This document shows, in pieces, positions 1-10,373 of a stretch of 64,000 nucleotides of DNA. A program made the translations under genes and the position numbers. This DNA is from Calycina herbarum (lineage: Eukaryota > Ascomycota > Leotiomycetes > Helotiales > Pezizellaceae). Numbering within the stretch: position 1 is the stretch's first letter; each line of letters opens with the position of its first letter. A model generated the notes under the pieces. That model saw only the letters and a list, made by a program, of their open reading frames with translations, did not search any database and was not told the DNA's origin. Location of the stretch: the NCBI GenBank assembly GCA_001414485.1, contig LLEY01000036.1:310001-374000 (forward strand), read 5' to 3'.

Positions 1-2001
1 CAATAACTATGCATCTTTGCACTAATCTCTCTTATCGACGGTGAAAATTCCCGAACTTCCTTGTTGTATGTCACGAAATTATTGTGATCGCAGTGGTCAG
101 CACCACCCTCCCTTCGACTTGTCGCAGCGAATTGGTAAAGCCAAACTGGAGATTTCGAGGAGGCGAATTGTGCTGTTTGACGAACAGGTGATATATATGC
201 AAAATGACCATAAGCTTGTTCCAAACGGAAAAATTGTTGACCTAGTCCTCTTCTAGTTTCAGTGTATGGCGATGAAGTTACGGATGCTGGGTCTGCATAT
301 GTTTCATTCAAGATGCGGATATCCTCAGTGGAGAGTTTTGGGAGCAGCGTGCGGAAGAATTTGGTAAATTGATCCGAGGTGGAACTTCTTGGATTGATGA
401 AGATAGCTCCTTCGTTTGTATTGAACCCCGTCATGATGGGGACTTGATGCCAGTTTCCTGACCTCCATGCCTTGATGGGAGCCTGGGAGATGAAACCCCC
501 TTCGCCCTCGATTACTGGTTGCCATGGCCAGCGAAGACTTGACTCGTATTTGCCGTAGGTTTCTTCTGAGGCAGTTTTTATGAGAGAGAACGGGAGAGTA
601 CGAAGGGTGGGTAATATTTCCTCGGATGGTGTATGTTGGAGGCCTAGATGTGAAAGGAAATCGTGGAATTGTTGCTCCACCAGGGCGTTATCGTAGGGCA
701 ATACTGTCCTCGCTGTTGCTGCTCCAGATTCTATGATGGCCTTGTGAAATAGAGGTGGCTCGTCTGGTTTATGAAGGAGGTGATGTCCAACCTGTGGTTT
801 TTGTAAGCCTGATTTGCAGTGTATTAGGAATTCAGCTGGTGACTGAGTTGTAAGAGAGAAAGGTTTTCTCCCGGGAACACCTGTTTTGTTTAATAAAGCA
901 AAGCAAGGCCTAGAACAATTGCAACTACTCTCGAAGAAGGTTTAGAAGAATCAGGAACTTGATTTCTTGACTCTTCTAAATGTTCCCATAAGATAATACA
1001 AGTTGTCTGAAGATCTTTTTTTCTCCGGCAGAGGAAAGCGGGTGCTCTTACAGCCCTTTGACGATGATAAAGATTGAAAGTGCATGGAAAACAAACGAAC
1101 GAAACGAAACTGGAGGCAATACAAAACACAAAAGACAAAGAAAACAACCAAAACTCACAGAATGTCCCCCAGCACTAGCACCCATAATCGTAACCCTCTC
1201 CTCATCCCCTCCAAAAGCCCCAATATTCCCCCTAACCCACTCAAGTGCCAACCTCTGATCCTTCAACCCCAAATTCAAAACACCTTCTTTAGCCGCAACC
1301 TTCGAACTCAAAAACCCAAAAGCCCCAAGTCGATAATTGAAACTAACCCCAATCATCGGCCTACTTGACCAAGCAACCATACTAGCAATCCCCCTCCCAC
1401 TCCCCACCCCAAAATTGAAACTCCCCCCATGAATATAAACCACTACCGGTACCTTCCTCCCTTCAGGCATGACCTCAGGACGAACAATATCAAGATTCAA
1501 ACAATCCTCACCCATAGGAATGAAATCCCTCTCACCAGCCGGACAGCGTTGCCCATACCTGCTGGCGTCGAATTCCCTCTCACTAGCAGGGACCGGAAGG
1601 GCGGGTTTGAATCTCCTTTCTCCAGCGGTACTTAGAGCATAAGGTACACCCAAGAACTGCTCCAAAACCCGTGTCGAACCGGCATGTCTTTCCTCAAACC
1701 TCCTCCCAAGAATGTTTCCCTGTCGGAGGACGACTTGTGGTCGCGAAGCGGCTGCCATTTGAGATCTTCTCATTTCAGGAAGTAGATTGTCGTTCAAAAA
1801 CCAACAAGCAACAAGCCACCCAGCAACGACGAGGACAAGTAATGGCACACGCCGTTGTAAATCTCGACGTGAAAGTGAGGGCATCTCGATTTCCGCCCGG
1901 GGACCTATGGTGTGGTGGGGTCCCCTGTCAAAACTACCTAAGGGTGGGGTGTAAGTCGCCGTCAAGTGGTGGTGGTGATCACCTAAAGGAAATCTTGACA
2001 T
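1..2001 (-). CDS. Carboxylesterase type B, membrane-anchored, 3' end outside window
   Basis: Alpha/beta-hydrolase of the carboxylesterase/cholinesterase family, expected to hydrolyse ester bonds. Exon 1 is 2001-1159 and exon 2 is 791 down to the window edge, joined by a 367-nt intron (donor GTGAGT, acceptor CCACAG). Exon 1 (281 codons) has a hydrophobic segment at about residues 52-69, suggesting a signal anchor with the catalytic domain in the lumen or outside. The oxyanion-hole motif YIHGG and the nucleophile elbow GASAG (Ser about 276) are visible, and the exon junction falls just after this elbow. Exon 2 carries the acidic residue in GFNTNEGAIF (Glu about 408) and the His in GADHCDH (about 514), so the catalytic triad looks complete. 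At least 545 residues lie in the window, close to full family length. Met40 is an alternative start that keeps the anchor. Substrate unknown. Confidence 0.88.
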
Positions 2002-2745
2002 AAAGATAGAGAATATAAAATGGTTTTTGTCTCACAGGAAAGAATTATTAAATTCGGCTTCACGCCTACGTGTCCACGACAATATGTGGACTTTCCCGAT
2101 CGTTCGCGATGATGTAAGAAAAGCCCGTGAAGTGTGGTGAGAAACTCACGTTTCATCCAAACTCTCAAGCTTAGAGGTCCGATAGGCCTTGCGTTACTTG
2201 AATTATCCCAGAATGCTAGCTGCTAAAGAACTGGGATAGTAATCAAGTGGCAATAATTTATGTTATACGATTGGGACAAGTTCAACTTGGATTCGTTTAC
2301 AACATTTTGGTCTGCTATGAATTTGAACTATGAAGTACTTACACCTGGGTTAGATCACAAAAAGGCAACACAAGCGTCATATACGGAGCACAAGTACGGT
2401 CAGATACTTCATTCAAAAGACTACAAAAGAAACTAAACTCGGCCGTCAGACCATTATTTTTCGCGCCATGCTACCTCCAATCAAAAGAACAACGTCGCAG
2501 AGCCAGTCAGTGGCAGTGCCGTCGCACGACCCCTCAAATAAATACAAAATACTACTCCATCCATGCTGTCAAGGGGGTATGGAAGCAGATAACACCAAAC
2601 GCATACGCTGTAACCATACAAAAAAAGAAAAAAAGAAAAGAACAACAAAAGAAATAATCCATGAAACTGTATGATATCCAGTTTCCCAAAGCCAAACTCC
2701 ATATTGTGCTCATCATCAATCATAATAATTGCCCTCAAAACTCAC
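2002..2745. other. Intergenic: esterase upstream region and 3' flank of TPX2-like gene
   Basis: No gene seen. It must hold the promoter of the leftward esterase and the 3' UTR of the next leftward gene. A small imperfect inverted repeat (arms about 2192-2211 and 2231-2251, both containing TATCCCAG or its complement) may be a decayed MITE end or a hairpin. Confidence 0.5.
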
Positions 2746-4899
2746 TCAGCGACTCAATCCCAGCTGTCCACCAGGACCATAACCAGCACTCATACCTTTG
2801 TCGCCTTCAGCCAGCTTTCGAGCTCGTTGCTTTTCAGCCCATTCCCTGCTAGCTTGTCGTCCTCGTTCTGCTGCTGCTTCCCGGGCACGCTTAGCAGCCA
2901 CTTCACGCTCCTGCTTCTCTTTCTCCATGTCCTCTAGAAGTTTGGCATCACGGTTGTAGATCTCTCGAGCACGTTGGCGTTGGACCTGAACTTCCTTATC
3001 TGATACGGTACGTTGGACAAGACCACTCATCGAAGGGCCACTGGTTGTAGATGGTTTTCGAGTCATCGCCTGTGGTTTGGATCCTGGGGCACGAGGTGCA
3101 GAGGTATTTGCAAGATTGAGCTGTTGGATCGATGGACGGTGTGCGCCAATGATAGAACCTCTCTTGGAAACTGAAAGATCGCCACCCTTTAGACTTTCGA
3201 GTCCAATTATGCTTTGACGAGCACGGCTAGCAACAGTCTCGCGAGGAACAAAGTCTGGTACAATACTCTTTCTGACTGGCCTAGCTTTGAATTCGCGGCG
3301 CTTCCGCTCCTCCTCCTCTTGAGCCTTAAGGCGAGCCTCTTGAGCTTCTCTCTTTCTTCTGGACAAAGCCTCTCCGGGAAGCTCAAATGTTGATTTGGTT
3401 GGTGGTTTGGTAGACTTGATGGCTTTGGGTCCAGAGAAAGATCTGGGAGGATTGACTGGCTCGTCGCTGTATTCACGCTGTGCAATACGAGCTTCACGTT
3501 GTTCCTTCAATCTACGAGCCACAGCTTCGCCAGGGAGCTCAAAGGTGGAGCGAGTGGGTTGCTTTGTGGATTTGATGGGTTCGAGGACACTCATTGGTCG
3601 TTTTCCAAGCGCCTTCTTCTGCTCGTCGACGGGTTTCTTGAAAATCATGGAGGATGACTTCTTGAGACCTGGGGATGGCTTTGGGGCTGTGGATTTGACT
3701 CGCATTGAAGCATACTTGGATTTGAGTGGGGTTTGTTTTGGTGGACCTGAATGACGAGTATTTATGGGTAAGCCTTCGCGCGTAGCAGCGTTTCTCAAGA
3801 AATCCAAGCTGTCCCGCGGTCCCGTGCTCTCTCTTGTCTTGGATGGTGTTCGTTTGGCATTTACTGGTGAGACGATACCTTCAGCCAAAGCTGCCTGAGA
3901 AATGGCGTCCATCTCCTCCTCCAATTGATCAAGCGCAGCGAGCGAGTCTTCGATGCGAGAAACTGGCTTCGCTGGAGATCGACTAGTAATTTGCTCCACA
4001 AATGAATCCTCATCGTTAGAGTCCACCAGAGTCTTGATATGCTCCTTCTCGCATGTTCGCTCGACCTCCTCAAGTGTTTTGATCGCTGACTTTGCTGGGG
4101 TTTGAAACGCTTCCTTCATTGGAGTTTCGACTTGTTGAACGTCTTGCTCGTCAGCGATTGTGTCTTCTTGAACCTGGTCGACTGTATTGAATGAGGCAGC
4201 CCCGGACGCGGACTTTGCTAACTCTTCTTGGGCTAATAATAAAGGGTGATTAGTCATGTTATGATTGAAACTGTCTCCTGGATTTGGAAAATAGAGTTTG
4301 CTGACTCGAAAAGCGTCCGCTGGAAAACCACCAAGAACATCTGCGAAAGAGGTGACCTCTTGATGATCCGCGAAGTACGGATCTGGAGTAGTAAGACCCG
4401 ACGAGATATACTGACCTGCTTGCTGTACTGCCAATTGGTGGCGAGTCATTCGGCCGGCTGGTCGAGTTTGGAGTGCGGGTTTCTGCATTTCTTCCGGAAC
4501 CAGGCTTGGAGTCGCATCGGGGGTGGTTGCGATATCGTCATGGGCAACAGTATTCAATTGATTGAGTTCTAGCTCCTGGCGCGCATTTTCGTCATTCACG
4601 AGAGCGTGTCCGTCGCCAATGTCATCCTGGTGCTCAACCTCGAGTTGATCCTTCTTCTTGTTTTTACCCCTCTTGACCTTCTTGGTCGTGCCAATTGCAT
4701 TGCGATATGCGGCCTTCAATTGCTTGAGTTGAGAAGGAACCGATGTGCCCTCGGTAGGCATATTATTGAAAGCAATGTCGCTGCTGATGTCGTTCAAGGG
4801 TAATTGTTTAGGCGTGTCTGGCAGAGGGGTTTGGATTGCTGCGAGGGTGGTGGAATCCTCTGCGATGTCGATCTTGCGAGAGCGTGTGAATCGAGCCAT
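2746..4899 (-). CDS. TPX2-like microtubule-associated protein (717 aa)
   Basis: Intronless frame of 717 codons. The protein is low in hydrophobic residues and rich in K/R/E and S/T, as expected of a disordered microtubule-binding protein. Two related segments at about residues 440-475 and 492-527 each carry KSTFELPGEA (or RSTFELPGEA) followed by a charged helix. The second helix runs into FKARPV at about 535-540. F-E-L-P-G-E-A, a charged helix and FKARP together resemble the C-terminal TPX2 domain that binds microtubules and activates Aurora kinase in animals and plants. The last 80 residues form a basic, probably coiled, helix rich in AAKRAREAA-type sequence. A possible unspliced-looking intron (donor GTCAGT near 4411, CTAAT branch and TAG acceptor near 4235) would remove about 60 in-frame residues; I kept it coding. 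The spindle role is inferred from the motif; family assignment is moderate. Confidence 0.75.
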   Translation of the reverse strand: MARFTRSRKIDIAEDSTTLAAIQTPLPDTPKQLPLNDISSDIAFNNMPTEGTSVPSQLKQLKAAYRNAIGTTKKVKRGKNKKKDQLEVEHQDDIGDGHALVNDENARQELELNQLNTVAHDDIATTPDATPSLVPEEMQKPALQTRPAGRMTRHQLAVQQAGQYISSGLTTPDPYFADHQEVTSFADVLGGFPADAFRVSKLYFPNPGDSFNHNMTNHPLLLAQEELAKSASGAASFNTVDQVQEDTIADEQDVQQVETPMKEAFQTPAKSAIKTLEEVERTCEKEHIKTLVDSNDEDSFVEQITSRSPAKPVSRIEDSLAALDQLEEEMDAISQAALAEGIVSPVNAKRTPSKTRESTGPRDSLDFLRNAATREGLPINTRHSGPPKQTPLKSKYASMRVKSTAPKPSPGLKKSSSMIFKKPVDEQKKALGKRPMSVLEPIKSTKQPTRSTFELPGEAVARRLKEQREARIAQREYSDEPVNPPRSFSGPKAIKSTKPPTKSTFELPGEALSRRKREAQEARLKAQEEEERKRREFKARPVRKSIVPDFVPRETVASRARQSIIGLESLKGGDLSVSKRGSIIGAHRPSIQQLNLANTSAPRAPGSKPQAMTRKPSTTSGPSMSGLVQRTVSDKEVQVQRQRAREIYNRDAKLLEDMEKEKQEREVAAKRAREAAAERGRQASREWAEKQRARKLAEGDKGMSAGYGPGGQLGLSR

Positions 4900-5879
4900 G
4901 GTGTTGTAGATGAATGGAAGAGATGCTGGCGTCCACGGACGGGGAGGGTACTTTGGATCCTGGCCTGGTTCTTTCGGAGGAAGATCTTATTTCGGAGATT
5001 TGATTTGGAAGTAATGTAATGGCAACAGCAACAGCAAAATGAGGGCACCGCGAAACCCAAACCCAAAAGGCCAATTGGTTTCAAGAGCGTATTGATGTTG
5101 CGAAGATGGTGCGACAGTGCACTTTCGTTATCGATTGTCGAGAAGTGAGGTGAGAGGAGGGGGGGTAGCCACGAGGGTGAAATAAGTCGGGGTAAAAAAT
5201 GACTGGCACTGGCACTTGTTATGGTCGAAGCTTCCATTCCATTTTTTTTTGGCAAGGATCGATTTATCTCTACGGCAACTACGACGCCTTACAGAGAAGG
5301 GGCTAACGCGACCTTTTCGTGACCGCGTCACGCCAAGGAAGGTGCCAAGGAAGGTGCCACGGAACGCTTAATCCCCGCTTGAAGCCCCACCATGAACTCT
5401 AGAAGCTCCTTCTCCTTCCTTCTAGCTTAAGTTACCCGGAGGTCTTTGAGATTTTGGTACCGGAGTACCAACTCATGAGTTCCAACACTGGACCTATTTC
5501 TACATCTCATGGGATTCCCACAACCATCCAATTATTTAATGGCTAGGTGACGCTCCGTTGATTCTCCGAGGGCTATTCCGTGGTCGTTTTTTTTTTGTTG
5601 TTGTTGTAATTGAGCGTAGCGAAAACGGCATCCACGGCCAGTGGCCCTCGGAGAGCCAGCGGAGCGTCACCTGATGACGCTGCGCTGGCTGAGATTGTTA
5701 GGGGGGGATAGACAATGTAATGTTCATGGCTGAAAAATGAGTATGCCTAGCACATAACACTGCCTATCTCCTCCCTTGTGTATATCTACCCAACCTGGAA
5801 CGCCTTGCAGATGCCATTTATCATAGGTACTTCGTTATGTTCCCTTTCCGTTGCTCCTTCCTTCTAAACAAAATTCCCC
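4900..5879. other. Intergenic between TPX2-like and DAD2 genes
   Basis: Contains the upstream region of the leftward TPX2-like gene and the 3' flank of DAD2. No coding region is supported. Holds the inverted-repeat element at 5546-5671. Confidence 0.5.
5546..5671. repeat. MITE-like inverted repeat, about 126 bp
   Basis: Left arm 5546-5583 begins GGTGACGCTCCG and contains CTCCGAGGGC. Right arm 5632-5671 is its imperfect reverse complement and ends CGGAGCGTCACC. The arms are about 38-40 bp and the spacer is T-rich. No clear target duplication was found. The size and structure fit a non-autonomous DNA element or a stable hairpin. Confidence 0.7.
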
Positions 5880-6425
5880 TCACTCCTCCGCCGCCCCTTC
5901 CCCAGTAGCCTGTTGTAACATCGGCGCATGCTCTGTGGGGATTCTCACGAGAGTCTGGGGCAAATCCAATTCCGACTCTTTCTTCTGCGCATCTTCTCCT
6001 TCGGGCTGATCGGTTTCCTTGGGTTTGGGGATTTTCACTAGTATAATTAGCACACGTATTTTAACCTGGAAATGGCCTGAATGGAGACATACTCGAAGCC
6101 ATACTAATCGCCCGCAGCACATTGTGCCAATTCCCCAAAACTAATGCAACAGCTAAAATCTCTAGATTAGACGAATCTGCGACACAGGACCACCAACAGC
6201 CCTCCGGCGCATACCTTCTGTGCCATCGGAAAGTGTAGCAAGCTTTTCCTCCAGCATTTGCATCTGCCCTGCCAATCCGGCACTGAGATCCCTCAACTCC
6301 TTTAGACTTTCTAGTTCTGCCTTCTTTTCGTTGATGCGAGCTAATAGGATGGGCGATTGACCTGCCGAGTTGCCCATGGAGCCTTGTCGCAAATGTGAGG
6401 GGAGGGGTCGCGATGAGTACGACAT
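5880..6425 (-). CDS. DAD2: DASH/Dam1 complex subunit Dad2 (142 aa)
   Basis: Kinetochore protein of the fungal DASH/Dam1 ring, which couples chromosomes to microtubule plus ends. Three exons: 6425-6215, 6152-6093 and 6037-5880. Introns are 62 nt (donor GTATGC, acceptor TTTTAG) and 55 nt (donor GTATGT, acceptor ACTAG); the coding sum is 429 nt. The protein starts MSYSSRPLPSHLRQG, then has the Dad2 coiled-coil core with INEKKAELESLKELRDLSAG and LSDGTE. NWHNVLRAI follows in exon 2, and the conserved tail LPQTLVRIPTEHAP is in exon 3. An in-frame Met seven codons upstream (6446) exists, but MSYSS matches family starts. The gene is divergent from SGO1 across 484 bp. Confidence 0.93.
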
Positions 6426-6909
6426 GATGACGATTGGATTGGACACCAGAAAATTGGGGTGTGGTGATAGACCAGACTAGCTCATCAGTGTCTCTGTATG
6501 AGTAGGTATCTTCGCTCTCTTGTGCCGGTCGGAGAATGTTGGAGTTCACTGGAGACCTTGTTCACTGGAGACCTTTCAGCTTTTGGGGTGGTTGTCACGG
6601 TCGGGCAATCGGCTGCCCCACCAGCAGGGGTCGAGGAGCAACCGAGCTTTCGATCTAACCTCTTTGGATCACAAAGTAAACATCTCCTTTCCCTTGCAAA
6701 AACTTCCCATTCTTTTTACTTGCCCAAGCCTCATCACCATCACACAACCTTAGGATTTGCTTTGCTTTATTGCTCTCTTTTGGCCTCTGTTGGATTCGGA
6801 TCACTTTCTGGAATACAATCTCAATTGCCCAAACACTATACCCATACCAGCCAGCACTGCCAAATCCTTCGCACACCGTCATTGTTGACTTGCCGCATGT
6901 TTGGTCGAG
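6426..6909. promoter_or_regulatory. Shared divergent promoter of DAD2 and SGO1
   Basis: The 484 bp between the two start codons must carry both promoters. The rightward half has CT-rich stretches typical of fungal 5' leaders. A perfect 16-bp tandem duplication lies at 6544-6575. No specific factor site is claimed. Confidence 0.7.
6544..6575. repeat. Perfect 16-bp tandem duplication in divergent promoter
   Basis: GTTCACTGGAGACCTT occurs at 6544-6559 and again, without spacing, at 6560-6575. It lies roughly 120-150 bp upstream of the DAD2 start. Confidence 0.9.
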
Positions 6910-9332
6910 ATGGCTCGTCTGAACGAGGTTCCGGCTTCAACAGAAAGCATAGATTCTTGTCAGTCCTAATTGAAAACTCACCCACCCTCTAGCCACCTTA
7001 CTTATTTCAAAACAGTGAAGCGCAAGTTTATGCGACAGAACCGCGATATTGCTCGAGCAAACTCCGCCCAGTCACTACGAATTCGAAGCCTCGAAAACGA
7101 AATATCGAAACTGCTCGCCGATAATCTTGGACTGAGAGGGCATATCATACATCTTCAGAATGAAATAGAAAATGGACAGGCACAACAAATAGCGGAGCAT
7201 ACAGGCCATATCAAGGCTCAACTCGAGGCCAAACTGGCGGAGATGGGTGCAATGCTCAATGGACTCGGACAGACTCAATCGACCACGAAGTCTCCAAAAG
7301 CGGGGAAGACCACGAGCAACAATTCGAGCAACAGTCCGGAACAGAAGAACTGGAAGAACATGTGCAGCCTGAGTGAGGCAGTTGCTAGTCAAGAGGGCAG
7401 GCTGCCCCCGATTTTGGAAAACAAGCAATACCCAAGAAAAACCTTAGAGTACGTTGGAAACCACCCTCCTTTCTATCTTTCGAGCAGCCCTACTTCATGA
7501 TGAGCAACCTTGGTCCGTGTTACCGAGCGGCCTCAAGAACCGTTATATGACGATCGCCATTGCATTCAAGTGCACCTCTGACTACTAGTTTTCTCCTTTG
7601 GCAGCAACCATCCAATTCCTACAATGATTGTGGTTTTGAAATTCATGCTGACTTTGATAGGCACCAAGAGTTGTTGAAACTTGTTGCAGAAGCAGATAAT
7701 ATAGTCGACACGACAGACTCGCCTGACATTGGGCCACCGCCGGTGTCAAAATTCGTAGACGAAGATCCTGTGAAGATTGACCTCCCCCGACGACATAGTG
7801 ACGAAGCCGAGCAACCATCTGATATTGATCCTGTACTATCAAGAAATCTAGAGCAAAGACGGAAACGCAGAAGCAGTGGGAGCACAAACGAGACAAACGT
7901 CACAACTATCGTTCCAACACCCCAAGAAGAGCAAGAGACCAAAGAGACCACAAGGGCGGGCGCCAAAAGGAAGCTCAATGTCAGGGAGGATGACGAAAAG
8001 AATAATACATCTCGGCCAACACAGAGCTCTTCAGATGATTTCAAATTCTCTAGAGTGAGCGAGGAAAAAACCAGGAGCAAAGTTACAGCCCAGCCTGAGA
8101 AATCAGCAACCAAGACCACCAGAGAAATTGCTGTCGCTCGAGGGGCTTCTCGGGATAAGCGATCGAGTACCGCAAGTACAACGGGAAGAAAGGTTTTAGC
8201 GGCAAAGAGCGTGAACAGTTCACCAAAGAAGCCTTCGAGGACAACAACCATCCAGGATGAGATCAAGGCAGCAAAAGCAGAAATTCCAAAGTTCAACCCA
8301 CCAAAGGAGAATTCGAGAGAAAGCAAACGAGAACCTGTGGTTATTCAATCCAAAGAAGAACCGCAAATCCCGAAAACTGTTGAAGTTCCTCTGGAACCTG
8401 AAACACCAGCAGCAGTCGACTCTTTTTCGCCATTCTCAGCAGGGCCTTCGACAGCTCGGATAGCAGAGAGCCGGGATACCCCACCACCACCGGATCTAGG
8501 ACCAGGCTCAGAGGGTTCAAGGCCAAGTCGGAGAGCACGCGGTGCAGTGAGCTATGCGGAACCGAATCTGCGGGATAAAATGCGGAGACCGACAAAGGAT
8601 CTGATCGATGCAGTAGCAAGAGATGGTAAACCCGCGCGAGGTTCTGATGTGAAGTCCGAGAACGCAGTTCTGGTGGACAACATCAAACTAGAGCCGGAAG
8701 AGGATTCCTGGAAAAACATGCCATTGGCATCAACAGCCACTGTCGAGAACAGCCCTCTGCGAAGTAAAGCCGCCGAGCAAGATCTCTTACCGAGTAGCAT
8801 CACAACGCACAGAAAGAGACGAGAATCCCTCCTTCATCAACCGGCTCTTGACCTGCCAAATACTGGCTCCGAAACAGGTCTCTCATCCCTCTTAGCCGAG
8901 CATAGAAAAGCAAAGGCCGCCCGGGAGAAGGCTCTTGAAAAGGACGGCGCTGGTCTGGCCAAGGATGTTGAGAAACTCGACATTTACGAATTCAGCGGGT
9001 CAGCACCGCCAGATATCCAGCAATCCAAACCTAACACGGAGGAGAGAGCTGTTTCTTCGCGATCGACTAGTAGGAGGCAATCGACTGCCCCTCGAGATAC
9101 TTCAACTGCCGATGACGGCGAAGCTTCAGATATCGAGGCGAGAAAACGTCCTCTGGTTAGTCGGAGGAGACAATCTACTTTGGGTGTGCGAGCAGCATCT
9201 ACCGATACTTCAACTGAGAAAAACACTGCTCTGAGGAAGGCACTCAGTGCGCAGAATATTGTGGATACGGGTGCTGCCGCTGATGCTAGGAGTGACCGCA
9301 TCTCTGCGAGGAGACGAAGCATGATGTTATGA
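6910..9332 (+). CDS. SGO1: Shugoshin (717 aa)
   Basis: Protector of centromeric cohesin, which recruits PP2A and guards cohesion until anaphase. Exons 6910-6958, 7016-7448 and 7661-9332; introns 57 nt (donor GTCAGT, acceptor AACAG) and 212 nt (donor GTACGT, branch GCTGAC, acceptor GATAG); coding sum 2154 nt. The protein starts MARLNEVPASTESIDSLKRK, followed by the N-terminal coiled coil (about 17-70, with ANSAQSLRIRSLENEI) that defines the family. A long disordered middle contains DSPDIGPPPVSKF. The basic SGO C-terminal motif (SRRARGAVSYAEPNLRDKMR) is at about 447-470. A Ser/Arg-rich tail with RRRQST-type sites follows. The short first exon was chosen because it restores the N-terminal family sequence and has good splice sites. 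Confidence 0.93.
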
Positions 9333-10373
9333 GTAATGTAGTAATTTTTTGAATCCGGAGGTTTCCTTCGTGCGGTTTTGCGGGTTGGTGTTGGATACGG
9401 TCACTCTTTCTTGTATGCATCATTGGAGCGAATTCTTTCTTTGTTTAAATGAGCAAGGGTTTTTGGCTTGTTTTTGGCAGGGCTTTTAGGTTGATGATTG
9501 ATTGATTGCGCGCTTTTTATGATACCAATAAAGTTTTTTCTTATCGTACCTTCGAGACTTGTGTGATTCCTGAGGTGCAAGAGGCCCGATCATTACCTTG
9601 TCTACTCCCCTTATCCACTTTTTCTGGGTCTTGGAAGCCTTTTCGAAAAATGTTGATTGCCAAACTCTTACTGATTCACGCGTTCACTGAGCAGTGCTCA
9701 CTTCTCTTGCAACTGCTCCAACTTCCAAACTTGGTGAGTACTCCGATATTGGAGTGTGGAAGTTAACAAGGAGACTTTTCCTAAGCTGTGCAACCTTGAT
9801 CGTTGGCTGACTGCTGCATCTCAGGGGAAGTCGTCTAGGGGGCGAACCTCATTCGCTTACCAGAAGGAAGGAGGCTGATCAATCCCTGTCGTACATACCT
9901 ACCTCGACATCGTTCTTTCCCTCTCTACTTTTCCCATCAAGAGATAGGCAACCCTTTTGCAGATTTATTTACGTTTTGAAATAAGCTCAATTTGAAGGCC
10001 AAGTGGTTCGTCAAAATTTCCACGTGCAGCGCGGGAAGTCAAGCTGAACCCCCTTCCATGCCAGCCAAGCTTCCTATAGATCCTTCTGTAGGAACCTCAT
10101 CTCCACAACCGCAAGATCTGGGGAAAATCATGGAGTTATGGGTTGTACAACACTGGAAATCTCCATCTTGGCCCCCGATAATTTTGATGCAGGCTCAGCC
10201 TTCTAGACGGGAGCTTTACATTTTCTTTTATTAAAGGGGATGTAAGGCGGAAAGAATGAGTCCGATTTTGGGGGTATATTAATGGCGAGAATCATGGGGA
10301 GAGGGGGGTTTTCTTTTTTTGGTATTGAGGTTTTATTTCTCAACACTTTTCTTATTAGATTGAATTTGTCAAA
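9333..10373. other. Intergenic between SGO1 and secreted-protein gene
   Basis: Carries the SGO1 3' flank (T-rich, AATAAA-like at about 9526-9531) and the promoter of the gene at 10374. Short open frames here lack codon structure and family resemblance. Confidence 0.5.

Noticed and set aside
7643..8326. Leftward 227-codon frame
   Set aside because: Antisense shadow of the Ser/Lys-rich shugoshin exon 3.
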